NCBI RefSeq assembly: GCF_004352915.1
Contig: NZ_SJSY01000074.1
Span: 434,001 to 498,000, forward strand
Direction: 5' to 3'
Origin: Flavobacterium zhairuonense
GTDB lineage: Bacteria > Bacteroidota > Bacteroidia > Flavobacteriales > Flavobacteriaceae
Length of the DNA stretch: 64,000 nt
Part shown: piece after piece, positions 1 through 8,664 of the stretch
Layout: the number at the start of each line of letters is the position of its first letter
How positions within the stretch are numbered: position 1 is the first letter of the stretch
Notes under the pieces: model-generated
The model's database searches: none
Told to the model about the DNA's origin: nothing
The model's input: only the letters and a program-made list of their open reading frames with translations
Made by a program: the position numbers and the translations under genes

Positions 1-1
1 A

Positions 2-2095
2 AAAAATGGCGTTGTCTACAGTACAGCAAACGATAATCTTTATGGTATTGAAATGATTTTCTTTAAAAATTCGGTCGAAAAAAAAATTGTTGCTTCCAAT
101 CATAAAGCGCCATTTCAAAATGTGATCTGGAAAGGAAATGCAATAGCTTTTATTGAAAATAATGCGCAGGAGCCTGTACTTTATTCTTATAGCATTACAC
201 AGGACAAACTAAGTGCTTTGGAATCAAAAAATGCTATAGGTTTTCCCTCTAACATGCGAATTTCTAATGTTAAAAACAAGATTCCAATATATTCAAAAGA
301 TAATACGAAGCTATTTTTTTGGATGAAAGAGCCTTCTGCTAAAACTGAAAATATCGATTCCTCGACGGTGGAAATCTGGAATTCGAAAGACAAACTTTTA
401 TATGATTTCAAAAAGTTCCTGCCTTATTACAAATGGGCTGATAAACTGGCAGTATGGGATATAAAAGAGAACAAGGTGCTGCAGATAGCAGATAAGGATT
501 TACCGAGCGCATTTCTTAGTGCTGATCATAAGCATGCTTTTATTTTTGATCCTGCCGCTTATGAACCGCAAAGCCAGCAGCATGGCGCTTACGATTTATA
601 TATTGTGAATCTGCAGAGCGGTAACCGCGAGCTTATTTTGAAGCGCTATACTTTTAGTGAGAAACCACTGGGTTCTCCAGACGGGAAATATTTATGTTAT
701 GTCAAAGACGGCAATTGGTGGATTTACGACCTTGATAAAAAGCGTCATACCTGTATTACTTTGGGAATGCCAAACTCCTTTTTTGAAGAAGACAGCAATG
801 TTCCTGGCGAACCTGAGCCGTACGGAATTGCCGGATGGACACCATGTGGAGAAATAATCCTGTATGACAGATTTGATCTTTGGAAAATTTCACTGGATGG
901 AAAAGAAAAAAAGAGGCTCACTAAAGGAAGGGAAATACAAAAAACTTTTCGTATCAAAAACTTTAATGAAGAACTTCTGTATGGCTTTTCAGAAACTGCA
1001 CCGCTGTCTGTTGATCTTAAAGAAGGACTGTTTTTGACGGTAATAAATAAGGAAACCAGAGAGTCTGGCTTCAGCACCTGGAATCTTAAATCAGGAGTTA
1101 AAGAACTTGTCTGGGAAAAAAAGAAAATATCGGAGGTTAACAAAGCCGGGAAAAAGAATCTTTATATGTATGAAGATCAGGATTTTGCTAGTCCTCCTAG
1201 AATTATGATCTGGGACGGCAGTGCGAAAGAAATAATGCAGAGCAATCCCCAGCAGCACCAATTTTACTGGAGCAAAAATGAACGTATTGACTATACTGTA
1301 AAGGGGATAAAAACAAAAGGAATTTTATTTTATCCAGCAAATTACAAGGCAGGTTTAAAATATCCGATGGTCGTGCGAATTTATGAACGGCAGTTTTCCA
1401 GTTTCAATGATTATGCAAATCCTTCCATGCTGGAAGGTGATGGTTTTAGCGTAACTAATTTTACCAATCAGGGGTATTTTGTGTTGTATCCCGATATTAA
1501 TTATGAGTTTGGCAACCTAAGAGAATCTGTTACCAACAGCGTGCTTGCTGCGGTTGATGCAGCTGTTGCGAAAGGCGATATAGATCCAGGCAAAATCGGA
1601 CTTATTGGACATTCCTTCGGAGCATATGAGGTCGATCTTATAATTACACAGACTGATCGTTTTGCGGCCGCGGTTGCAGGCTCGGCGTGGACTGATTTAG
1701 TAAGTGCCTATCTATATATTGGACCGTCATTTTACAGGCCTGATTTTTTTCGGACTGAAAATCATCAGCTTCGAATTGGAAAATCATTATATGAAGATAT
1801 GCCAAGTTACCTGAAAAATTCTCCCGTACTCCTCGCTGATGCAGTTAAAACTCCGTTATTAGCTTGGACAGGAAAAGAAGACCGGCATGTTAATGCCTCT
1901 CAGACAATGGAATTTTATCTGGCTTTGCGACGGGCTAACAAGGAGCATACATTACTTATTTATCCGGGCGAAGAGCATACTATAGATAAAAAAGAAAATG
2001 CACTTGATCTGAATTTGCGTGTAATGCAGTGGTTTAATTATTACCTGAAAAATGGTGAGAAAAAAGATTGGATGCAATCTGATTTTAACCGTTAG
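2..2095 (+). CDS. S9-type prolyl oligopeptidase-like serine peptidase, 5' end outside the window
   Basis: The reading frame is open from position 2, so the gene begins before the window; the first ATG inside it is at 53. From that ATG about 680 residues are seen. The first two thirds have repeated short strands typical of a beta-propeller, and the last third is an alpha/beta-hydrolase peptidase domain. The nucleophile motif GHSFGA puts Ser at residue 521, Asp is at about 610 in KEDRH, and His at about 642 in EEHT, which is the order of an S9 catalytic triad. Such enzymes cut short peptides or act on peptide ends. Any signal peptide would lie outside the window. The gene converges on the DUF6520/MauE operon. 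The family call is firm; substrate and location are not known. Confidence 0.85.
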   Translation, partial: KNGVVYSTANDNLYGIEMIFFKNSVEKKIVASNHKAPFQNVIWKGNAIAFIENNAQEPVLYSYSITQDKLSALESKNAIGFPSNMRISNVKNKIPIYSKDNTKLFFWMKEPSAKTENIDSSTVEIWNSKDKLLYDFKKFLPYYKWADKLAVWDIKENKVLQIADKDLPSAFLSADHKHAFIFDPAAYEPQSQQHGAYDLYIVNLQSGNRELILKRYTFSEKPLGSPDGKYLCYVKDGNWWIYDLDKKRHTCITLGMPNSFFEEDSNVPGEPEPYGIAGWTPCGEIILYDRFDLWKISLDGKEKKRLTKGREIQKTFRIKNFNEELLYGFSETAPLSVDLKEGLFLTVINKETRESGFSTWNLKSGVKELVWEKKKISEVNKAGKKNLYMYEDQDFASPPRIMIWDGSAKEIMQSNPQQHQFYWSKNERIDYTVKGIKTKGILFYPANYKAGLKYPMVVRIYERQFSSFNDYANPSMLEGDGFSVTNFTNQGYFVLYPDINYEFGNLRESVTNSVLAAVDAAVAKGDIDPGKIGLIGHSFGAYEVDLIITQTDRFAAAVAGSAWTDLVSAYLYIGPSFYRPDFFRTENHQLRIGKSLYEDMPSYLKNSPVLLADAVKTPLLAWTGKEDRHVNASQTMEFYLALRRANKEHTLLIYPGEEHTIDKKENALDLNLRVMQWFNYYLKNGEKKDWMQSDFNR

Positions 2096-2112
2096 GATTG
2101 GCCAGTGATACT

Positions 2113-2144
2113 AAAAATGCCGTCGCTTTTTATTGGCGACGGCA
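2113..2144 (-). terminator. Terminator of the MauE/DUF6520 operon
   Basis: A perfect 9-bp stem (2118-2126 with 2136-2144) is followed, reading leftward, by a run of five T. It lies 13 bp past the stop of the DUF6520 gene. The rightward peptidase gene ends at 2095, so the hairpin may also slow transcription in that direction, although its rightward T-run is poor. Confidence 0.65.
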
Positions 2145-2156
2145 CATTTCAACAAT

Positions 2157-2417
2157 TTAATTTACTGTACTTCTTTTCAGAGGTGTCACACAGCTTGCAT
2201 CATAAAGCTGATCGCCATTTGACGCTTTACAATTGAAGTTTCCATTTTCATTGCAAATCTGCACTTGTGTACAGCTCTCTGGATTTGCAATATGTCTGTA
2301 GCCCAATTGAGCTGCAGATTTTGAACTTCCGTTCAATGCTGAAGTGCCTGCTGCACTTGTCAATCCCACTACAGCTACTGCGAGTGGCAAAACGATTTTT
2401 AAAACATTTGATTTCAT
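2157..2417 (-). CDS. Small exported DUF6520-type protein
   Basis: The 86-residue product begins with a hydrophobic, alanine/valine-rich segment (residues about 5-27) that looks like a signal peptide. The rest is short and carries four cysteines: two close together in CTQVQIC, one in NFNC and one near the C-terminus, which suggests one or two disulfides outside the cytoplasm. Length, cysteine pattern and neighbourhood match DUF6520 proteins of Flavobacteriia, whose function is unknown. It follows the MauE/DoxX-like gene by 63 bp on the same strand, so the two are probably co-transcribed. A role linked to the redox-type membrane partner is inference. Family assignment is from memory of the sequence pattern. 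Confidence 0.7.
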   Translation of the reverse strand: MKSNVLKIVLPLAVAVVGLTSAAGTSALNGSSKSAAQLGYRHIANPESCTQVQICNENGNFNCKASNGDQLYDASCVTPLKRSTVN

Positions 2418-2480
2418 AATAAAAGTAATTTATATGGTTAATGATCTACTCTTTTTTACAGGTTTTCGATCAGATTCCTG

Positions 2481-4016
2481 CTACTTGGCCAATAGATTTT
2501 CTGGACTGGTTTTATTGTAATGGGATGTAATTTTTGAATCCATTGCATATTGAATAATATGCGTTCCAATGAGTACGTATAGCTTATTATTTACTACAGT
2601 GAAATAGTTCATCTTTTTTCCATTGAGATCGTTAATGCAAAAACTCAATACATAACTTTTTTTGCTTAGATCATAAAGATCAATGATGCTGGAATCCTTC
2701 CACATTCGATCCTCTTCAAAACGCCCGGGGATAGCGGAATGGACAAAGAGTAAATTCTTAAAAACGGCACTGTTTTTATTGACAAACAATGGCGGTTTGG
2801 AAAATTGCCTTTGATGATGGTTTTTATCTTCTGTAATCTGTAATTGTGCCTTTGAAATGGTATCAATCGTATTGCCTCTGTACGCAATTTTTAAACGGTT
2901 GTCCGCAAGGGTAAATTCATTGCGATAAGCATAGAGATAAATTATTTTTTCCATTGCTTTGCTGTATAATAGCATCCCGTCAGTATCAAAAACACCATCC
3001 GTCTGTTTTTGCAGTATGTCGGGGTTTAAAATAGTTTGTCCGTTACTTTGCAATTGGATAACAGCAAGTACATTATCACCAGTGATTTTACTATTGGATA
3101 CGGCAGCAATTGCATTGGAATCAATAGCCTTGGCTGTTGTAAAATATTCCCCATTTTGATGGGTCAATTTGGCTTTCCAATCCTTTGCCTTTCCCCTAAA
3201 AATGCAAGGGACTGTCCCGTCCACAACAAAAAAATACGGAGGTTCAACCATGACTTTAACTCCTCGAAACGGAAGTTCTTTATGATCTAAGTCAATCATT
3301 TTTTTCTGCGTCTGCAAAAGTTTAGAGTCAAAGGTGGTGATCACCAGTGGAGCAGTGCTGTTTCCCAAATAGACATTAGTGCTGTCAGCACCGGCAAAAT
3401 AAAAAGAATTCAGCTTTAAATCCGTAATTGCGGTTTGATGAATCGGTGCCTGGGGAAATCTTCGGGTCAGTTTATTGTGATAATGAACCAAATTTTCAGA
3501 AAGCAGAAATAAGGAAGTCACAATTGCTATGCTGCAAAAAGTAATAATGAAAAAAATCCCAAACAAAGATTTTCGCTTTAGTCTTTTATTTTTGTTTATA
3601 GAAGTCTGGAAATAAAATAGAATTGCCATTACAGCCAAACCTACAAAAACGAGGTTGAAAATAAGATGGTCGCCCCACTTTAATTTTTCTAGCACACCAC
3701 CACAAGAACAAGGCACGAAAGAGGTATAATGAAGAATAATAAAAATATAAACGCTGAACATCAACATTAATCCATAGGCCGAAAAAAGTCCAATAAGTCT
3801 GAGTTTGGGAATAACGAGCAGCAAACAGATAAGGTATTCAATTACGGGGACTAAAATAGAAAACCAATCCGCAAATGCACTTAGCAGAGGCGACTGCCCA
3901 AGCTCTATTTTGAAATGCTGAAAATCTAACAGCTTGCTTGTAGAAGCATATACAAACAATAGCACATATAGAAGGCTTACTGCTTCAACTATGATATTTT
4001 TCCATTTTAGATTCAT
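2481..4016 (-). CDS. MauE/DoxX-like redox-associated membrane protein with C-terminal extracellular domain
   Basis: The 511-residue product has four hydrophobic helices in its first 150 residues, typical of the MauE/DoxX fold, and a fifth at about 160-185. A CSCGG motif (Cys103 and Cys105) lies just after a membrane segment, as in MauE-like proteins proposed to handle thiol or disulfide exchange. The remaining ~320 residues are soluble and strand-rich, with no domain I recognise; a small beta-propeller is possible. It precedes the DUF6520 gene in the same operon, a pairing seen in Flavobacteriia. The N-terminal family call is good; the molecular job of the pair is unknown. Confidence 0.75.
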   Translation of the reverse strand: MNLKWKNIIVEAVSLLYVLLFVYASTSKLLDFQHFKIELGQSPLLSAFADWFSILVPVIEYLICLLLVIPKLRLIGLFSAYGLMLMFSVYIFIILHYTSFVPCSCGGVLEKLKWGDHLIFNLVFVGLAVMAILFYFQTSINKNKRLKRKSLFGIFFIITFCSIAIVTSLFLLSENLVHYHNKLTRRFPQAPIHQTAITDLKLNSFYFAGADSTNVYLGNSTAPLVITTFDSKLLQTQKKMIDLDHKELPFRGVKVMVEPPYFFVVDGTVPCIFRGKAKDWKAKLTHQNGEYFTTAKAIDSNAIAAVSNSKITGDNVLAVIQLQSNGQTILNPDILQKQTDGVFDTDGMLLYSKAMEKIIYLYAYRNEFTLADNRLKIAYRGNTIDTISKAQLQITEDKNHHQRQFSKPPLFVNKNSAVFKNLLFVHSAIPGRFEEDRMWKDSSIIDLYDLSKKSYVLSFCINDLNGKKMNYFTVVNNKLYVLIGTHIIQYAMDSKITSHYNKTSPENLLAK

Positions 4017-4126
4017 AATATCAAACTATTTAATTCAGCTTACTTTGATTGCAGATTCAAAGCAAATTTAGAGAGCTGATTTTACTAGACACTTATCCAA
4101 ATCAAGCCAAAGTTTTTCCAAATCAG

Positions 4127-4178
4127 GCATTTTTTCATACAAAAAATGCTTAACAGATAATCAGTATCCATTAAGCAT
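4127..4178. other. Two overlapping, mutually exclusive hairpins
   Basis: A 9-bp stem pairs 4127-4135 with 4141-4149. A second, 8-bp stem pairs 4146-4153 with 4171-4178 and shares bases with the first. They lie just beyond the stop of the 96-residue gene at 4202, so one may act as its terminator. They also sit where chromosomal-type genes give way to the mobilisation module. AT-rich sequence makes such stems common, so confidence is low. Confidence 0.3.
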
Positions 4179-4201
4179 TCAATTTATGGTTCCATACTTT
4201 T

Positions 4202-4492
4202 TTAAACTTTTGGGGCATTGCTGAGTGCAGCGAGCTTTTCTTTGAGTTCCACCAATCCTGCTTTTTGAAGACATTCCGCAGAAATGTTTTTGAGGTCGGA
4301 TAAAGCGTCATCGGAAATGCTTCCCATCAGATTGGAGTCATCTTTTTCCAGCAGCAGTCCCTGATCAATAAAATGACTGAGCAGCAGTACATTTTTGCGT
4401 GAAATTTTCAAATCAATCTTCACAGTTTCATTCATGCCAGGACTGCTTAATACAGTATCCAAAACTTTGGCAACATCATTTTTTGTAATCAT
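4202..4492 (-). CDS. Small hypothetical protein beside the mobilisation genes
   Basis: The 96-residue soluble protein starts at an ATG and is rich in helix-forming residues, with no membrane segment, cysteine pair or DNA-binding motif that I can identify. It is divergent from the MobC-like gene, with a candidate oriT between them. That position suggests it belongs to the mobile element, perhaps as a small regulator, but nothing in the sequence proves this. No family recognised. Confidence 0.55.
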   Translation of the reverse strand: MITKNDVAKVLDTVLSSPGMNETVKIDLKISRKNVLLLSHFIDQGLLLEKDDSNLMGSISDDALSDLKNISAECLQKAGLVELKEKLAALSNAPKV

Positions 4493-4797
4493 AATTTCAG
4501 CATAATTAAATTAATAAAATAGTTGAGGTAAAGATAGAAACTGCTGTGCTGATAGTCATGGACATAATATAACCATGATGGGCTGCATCGAAATGAGTTC
4601 TTTAATTTAGCATAAGAATTAAAAAAACATTGAAAACAGATCTGAAAAATGTTTGAATATCTGAAAGATTGCCACGTTCCTGCAATCGGCAAGATGTCCG
4701 TTTGTTAAACAACCGAATCTTGCTGCCCTTTACTCGGAACTCGTGGGCAGTGAAATTTCAAGTTTAAAAATGTGTGAAGAAATAATGAAAAAGCTAA
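4493..4797. other. Divergent intergenic region upstream of the mobilisation genes, candidate oriT
   Basis: No gene is supported here. The right half holds two adjoining inverted repeats. The first, imperfect, spans 4688-4727, with outer arms GGCAAGAT and ATCTTGCTGCC and inner arms CCGTTTGTT and AACAACCG. The second is a 6-bp stem, CTGCCC (4723-4728) with GGGCAG (4745-4750). Inverted repeats directly upstream of relaxosome and relaxase genes are the usual setting of an oriT, where the relaxase nicks. The exact nick site cannot be read from sequence alone. Confidence 0.5.
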
Positions 4798-5190
4798 ATG
4801 ATGGAAAAAGAAACTTCAAAAAGAACACGGATTGTGGGACTCCGTTTTACCCCTGAAGAGTATCAGAAAATAGAACGGAAATGGAAAGCCAGCACATGCA
4901 GAAAACTCAGTGATTACATCCGTATGCATTTATTCAATAAGCCCATTACAGTGAAGTATCGAAGCGAGTCTCTTGATGAATTTATGGCTGAGGTTATAAA
5001 GCTGAAAAGCGAACTTAACGCCCTTGGAAATAACTTCAATCAGTCCGTAAAAAAACTGCATACCCTGCGGCATATTCCGGAGTTTAAATCATGGATTTTG
5101 AACTCGGACTTTGAACGGAAAATGCTTTTTGACAAGGTAGAAGAAATTAAAATCCACTTCCAGGAAATCACTGAAAAATGGTTGCTGTAA
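4798..5190 (+). CDS. MobC-like relaxosome accessory protein
   Basis: The 130-residue product begins with a basic segment and a ribbon-helix-helix-like N-terminus (GLRFTPEEYQKIE), followed by helices, as in the Bacteroidota MobC-type proteins that bind oriT and help the relaxase open it. The last four codons overlap the relaxase gene, so the two are translated as a unit. The candidate oriT lies directly upstream. Two consecutive ATG codons stand at the start and either could be used. Family level is fairly sure; the gene name varies between systems, so none is given. Confidence 0.8.
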   Translation: MMEKETSKRTRIVGLRFTPEEYQKIERKWKASTCRKLSDYIRMHLFNKPITVKYRSESLDEFMAEVIKLKSELNALGNNFNQSVKKLHTLRHIPEFKSWILNSDFERKMLFDKVEEIKIHFQEITEKWLL

Positions 5191-6488
5191 TCAAAACAGG
5201 ATCTTCTGTGCATAATATCTTTAACTACAATGAAAATAAAGTTAAAGAGGGAATTGCAGAGTGTATTGGAGAGGGGAATTATCCTCTGGAAGCTGCAAAA
5301 TTAACTGGTGCGATGAAGCTTAACAGGCTTCTGAAACAGAATGAACTTAATGAAAATGTAAAGCGGAACAGCGTGCATATTTCATTGAATTTTGATCCTT
5401 CCGAATCCGCATTATCAAATGAAAAGATGCTTAAAATAGCAGAGCATTACATGCAGAAAATAGGTTTTGGCAGTCAGCCTTATCTGGTATACAGACATTA
5501 TGATGCGGGACACCCGCACATGCATCTGATGTCCATAAAAGTGAGAGAAGACGGAAGCAGGATTGATATGCAGAACATAGGAAGAAATCAGTCAGAAGCT
5601 GCACGCAGAGAGATAGAAAAAACTTTTGGTCTGGTCCAGGCACAGTTAAAGAAAAAGAGCATCGATAAGTTTATTAAACCTATAGTGCTTTCAAAGATTA
5701 AATATGGGAAGACAGAATCAAAAAGAGCAGTTCAGTCGGTTCTTGATCATGTGCTCTCGATTTATAAATATAAAAGCCTCTCCGAACTGAATGCAGTTCT
5801 GGGGCTGTATAATGTTAGGGCAGACAGGGGAGAGGAAAATTCCAGGATATTTAAGACGAATGGTTTGTTGTACAGGACACTGGACGAAAATGGAAGACCG
5901 ATAGGAGTTCCGCTCAAAGCAAGTGAGTTTTATAATAAACCGACGTTAAAATTTCTGCAGGATAAGTTTCAGGAAAATAATAAGACTTTATACCAAAAGA
6001 AGAGAATTACTAATGCTGTTGACCTTATACTTTTAGGCAGAAACGTTTCACTTTCTGATTTGGAATTGAAGCTGAGAAAGGAAGGAATAGACATGGTTTT
6101 TAGAAAAAGTGAGTTGGGACAGCTTTATGGGATTACTTATGTGGATCACCTTTCAAAATGTGTTTTAAACGGGAGTGATTTGGGAAAACAATACAGTGCC
6201 AAACAGATAGAAGAACGCTGCGGTTTGTCTTTTGAAAAGGGAGTACAAAATAGAGTTCCCATTTTATCTGAAACATCTAAATCTAACGAAGGCTTTCAAA
6301 CCGAAACCGATAAAGAAGCTTTTTTCAAAGACCTGCAGCAGGATTTGAAATCCCTTGATTTCAAATCCGCTGTTCAAAAAATAATAGAGGTGCTGACAAG
6401 AATAGAAAATGATAGTTTTTATGTTCCAAATCAGCTTAAAAAAGCATCAAAAAAGAAAAGAGTAAGAAGACGTTTTAATAATTTATAA
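5178..6488 (+). CDS. Relaxase / mobilisation nuclease (MobB type of Bacteroidota)
   Basis: The 436-residue protein carries the relaxase nuclease domain in its first ~180 residues. Tyr17, in FNYNENK, is the likely strand-nicking tyrosine, and His112, His114 and His116 (HPHMH) form the metal-binding histidine triad. The enzyme would cut oriT and stay covalently bound to the transferred strand. The C-terminal part is basic and helical, ending in a cluster of Lys/Arg suited to DNA binding. Its start overlaps the MobC-like gene by 13 bases, and the coupling ATPase follows 11 bp later. No conjugation pore genes are seen in the window, so the element would be mobilised by another system. Confidence 0.9.
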   Translation: MVAVIKTGSSVHNIFNYNENKVKEGIAECIGEGNYPLEAAKLTGAMKLNRLLKQNELNENVKRNSVHISLNFDPSESALSNEKMLKIAEHYMQKIGFGSQPYLVYRHYDAGHPHMHLMSIKVREDGSRIDMQNIGRNQSEAARREIEKTFGLVQAQLKKKSIDKFIKPIVLSKIKYGKTESKRAVQSVLDHVLSIYKYKSLSELNAVLGLYNVRADRGEENSRIFKTNGLLYRTLDENGRPIGVPLKASEFYNKPTLKFLQDKFQENNKTLYQKKRITNAVDLILLGRNVSLSDLELKLRKEGIDMVFRKSELGQLYGITYVDHLSKCVLNGSDLGKQYSAKQIEERCGLSFEKGVQNRVPILSETSKSNEGFQTETDKEAFFKDLQQDLKSLDFKSAVQKIIEVLTRIENDSFYVPNQLKKASKKKRVRRRFNNL

Positions 6489-6499
6489 ATCTAAAGAAA

Positions 6500-8482
6500 A
6501 TGGCTATGCAGACAGGAGAGAATGAACAGGCGCTGAGAAAAATACTGGATATGACAAGGTTGATCAGCATCATTATTTTAGGATTGCATTTTTATTATTT
6601 TTTTTATGAAGCTTTTCGGGAATGGAAGCTTGTAAGTGGATTTTCCGACAGATTACTGGATGGCATTTTCCGGACCGGACTGCTGGGTAGCTTTCATAAA
6701 TCAAAGCTTTTTTCATTGTTTTTGTTGGCTATTTCTCTTATTGGAGCCAAAGGAAGGAAAGATGAAAAACTCAATTACAGCACAGCCCTTATTTATATGG
6801 GAATAGGCCTGCTGTTGTATTTTTTAAGCATCGGCTCGCTTTATCTATTTTTGGATGATATTGGAAAGACATTACTGTACTTCATCCTCACATCAGCTGG
6901 CTGGCTTCTGATATTGTCAGGAGGAACCCTATTCTCGCGCATCATCATAAAGAGACTGAATCAAAAAGATATTTTTAATAGGGAAAATGAAACTTTTCCC
7001 CAGGAAGAACGGCTTTTGGAAAATGAATTTTCCATCAATCTTCCAGCAAAATATTACTTGAAAAATAAACAGCGCAGCAGCTGGATAAATATTATAAATC
7101 CCTTCAGGGCACTGATGGTTCTCGGCACACCGGGATCTGGAAAATCGTATTTCGTTATCCGTCACGTTATAACCCAGCATATAAAAAAAGGCTTCAGCAT
7201 GTTTGTGTATGATTTCAAATACGATGACCTTTCAAAAATTGTCTACAATACATTTGAAAACAACAAAAAAGCCTATAAAGTATTGCCTAAATGCTACTTC
7301 ATAAATTTCGATAACATCATGCACCGGTGCAATCCGCTGGACCCGCAGAGCATGGAAGATATAACGGACGCCTCTGAATCGGCAAGGACTATTCTGATGG
7401 GGCTCAACAGGGAGTGGATCAAAAGGCAGGGGGACTTTTTCGTAGAGTCGCCGATCAATTTTCTGTCGGCCGTTATCTGGTATCTGAGAAAGTACAATGA
7501 TGGTGAATTCTGTACGCTGCCTCACGTAATTGAGCTCATGCAGATGGACTACGATGATCTTTTTACGCTGCTTCGGACAGAGAAAGAAATCGAGGTCCTG
7601 ATAAACCCTTTTATTAATGCGTACCTTAACCAGGCGACTGACCAGCTTGAGGGACAAATTGCTACTGCAAAAATTGCCATGGCAAGACTTTCTTCTCCCC
7701 AGCTATACTATGTTTTGTCAGGAAATGATTTCACTTTGGATATCAACAATCCCGAAGATCCAAAAATAGTCTGCATGGGAAACAACCCGCAGAAAATACA
7801 GATTTACGGAGCTGTATTATCTTTGTATGTCAACAGGCTAGTGAAGCTGGTAAACAAAAAAGGGAAAATGAAATCCAGCCTGATTTTTGACGAATTTCCG
7901 ACGATATATCTTAATAATATGGACAGCCTGATTGCCACTGCAAGAAGCAATAAGGTGGCAACGTGTCTTGGGATCCAGGACTTCAGCCAGCTCCGTAAGG
8001 ACTATGGGCGGGAGCAGGCGGATGTTATTATGAATATTGTGGGAAATATTATCAGCGGACAGGTTACAGGAGACACTTCCAAACAATTGTCCGAGCGCTT
8101 TGGCAAAATTCTTCAGGACCGTGAAAGCCTGTCGATCAATAGTTCAGACACGTCGATAAGCCGCTCAAAACAATTGGAATCCGCAGTGCCTCCATCGAAA
8201 ATCTCATCGCTGAGTTCTGGTGAATTTGTAGGTATGGTTGCCGACGATCCAGATTGCAAAATTGAGTTCAAAACTTTTCACAATGAAATTATAAACGACC
8301 ATGAAGCGCTCCGAAAAGAGATGGATAATTACAAGGAAATACCTCCTGTTCGAAAACTGGACAATGCAATGATCCAGCGTAATTACCTTCAGATTAAGCA
8401 GGATGTTCAGGATATCTGCCATTCTGAAATGGAACGCCTAGTGAACGATCCAGCTCTAACTTATTTGATATTGAAAAAATAG
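6500..8482 (+). CDS. TraG/VirD4-type coupling ATPase (MobC of Bacteroidota elements)
   Basis: The 660-residue protein starts with a YWFCY-like aromatic motif (FYYFFY, about residue 28) and several membrane helices within the first ~150 residues. The cytoplasmic ATPase follows, with Walker A GTPGSGKS at residues 209-216 and Walker B ending in Asp464-Glu465 (LIFDE). Such coupling proteins sit in the inner membrane and pass the relaxase-DNA complex to a type IV secretion channel. It is the third gene of the mobilisation operon. Length and motif order fit full-length members, so the gene appears intact. Confidence 0.9.
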   Translation: MAMQTGENEQALRKILDMTRLISIIILGLHFYYFFYEAFREWKLVSGFSDRLLDGIFRTGLLGSFHKSKLFSLFLLAISLIGAKGRKDEKLNYSTALIYMGIGLLLYFLSIGSLYLFLDDIGKTLLYFILTSAGWLLILSGGTLFSRIIIKRLNQKDIFNRENETFPQEERLLENEFSINLPAKYYLKNKQRSSWINIINPFRALMVLGTPGSGKSYFVIRHVITQHIKKGFSMFVYDFKYDDLSKIVYNTFENNKKAYKVLPKCYFINFDNIMHRCNPLDPQSMEDITDASESARTILMGLNREWIKRQGDFFVESPINFLSAVIWYLRKYNDGEFCTLPHVIELMQMDYDDLFTLLRTEKEIEVLINPFINAYLNQATDQLEGQIATAKIAMARLSSPQLYYVLSGNDFTLDINNPEDPKIVCMGNNPQKIQIYGAVLSLYVNRLVKLVNKKGKMKSSLIFDEFPTIYLNNMDSLIATARSNKVATCLGIQDFSQLRKDYGREQADVIMNIVGNIISGQVTGDTSKQLSERFGKILQDRESLSINSSDTSISRSKQLESAVPPSKISSLSSGEFVGMVADDPDCKIEFKTFHNEIINDHEALRKEMDNYKEIPPVRKLDNAMIQRNYLQIKQDVQDICHSEMERLVNDPALTYLILKK

Positions 8483-8599
8483 CTGAAGAATCAAACTAAT
8501 AAACAAAATAATCTCATGTAAGCTCAGGTAAAAATCTGATGACGCCTCGAAGAGGACTGATCGTCTTGGAATGTCGCATTTTTTATTAGCAAAAATCGG

Positions 8600-8607
8600 T
8601 ATATTTG
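8600..8607 (+). promoter_or_regulatory. Candidate -7 box for the CoiA-like gene
   Basis: TATATTTG matches the Flavobacterium -7 consensus TAnnTTTG exactly. Transcription would start near 8611, downstream of an in-frame TTG at 8605 and upstream of the ATG at 8665. This is the main reason for choosing the ATG. No well-placed TTG -33 element was found. Short AT-rich boxes also arise by chance. Confidence 0.4.
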
Positions 8608-8664
8608 AACATAGTACTATGCGATTATATAATACAAATAAATTTAGCTATCATTATTCCAATT

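Noticed and set aside
4489..4692. A 67-residue leftward ORF in the candidate oriT region
   Set aside because: It overlaps the divergent promoter and oriT region and lacks any recognisable feature.
8605..8664. A longer CoiA-like protein starting at TTG 8605
   Set aside because: The TTG lies inside an exact -7 promoter box, so it would not be in the transcript; the added residues are hydrophobic and unlike the family.
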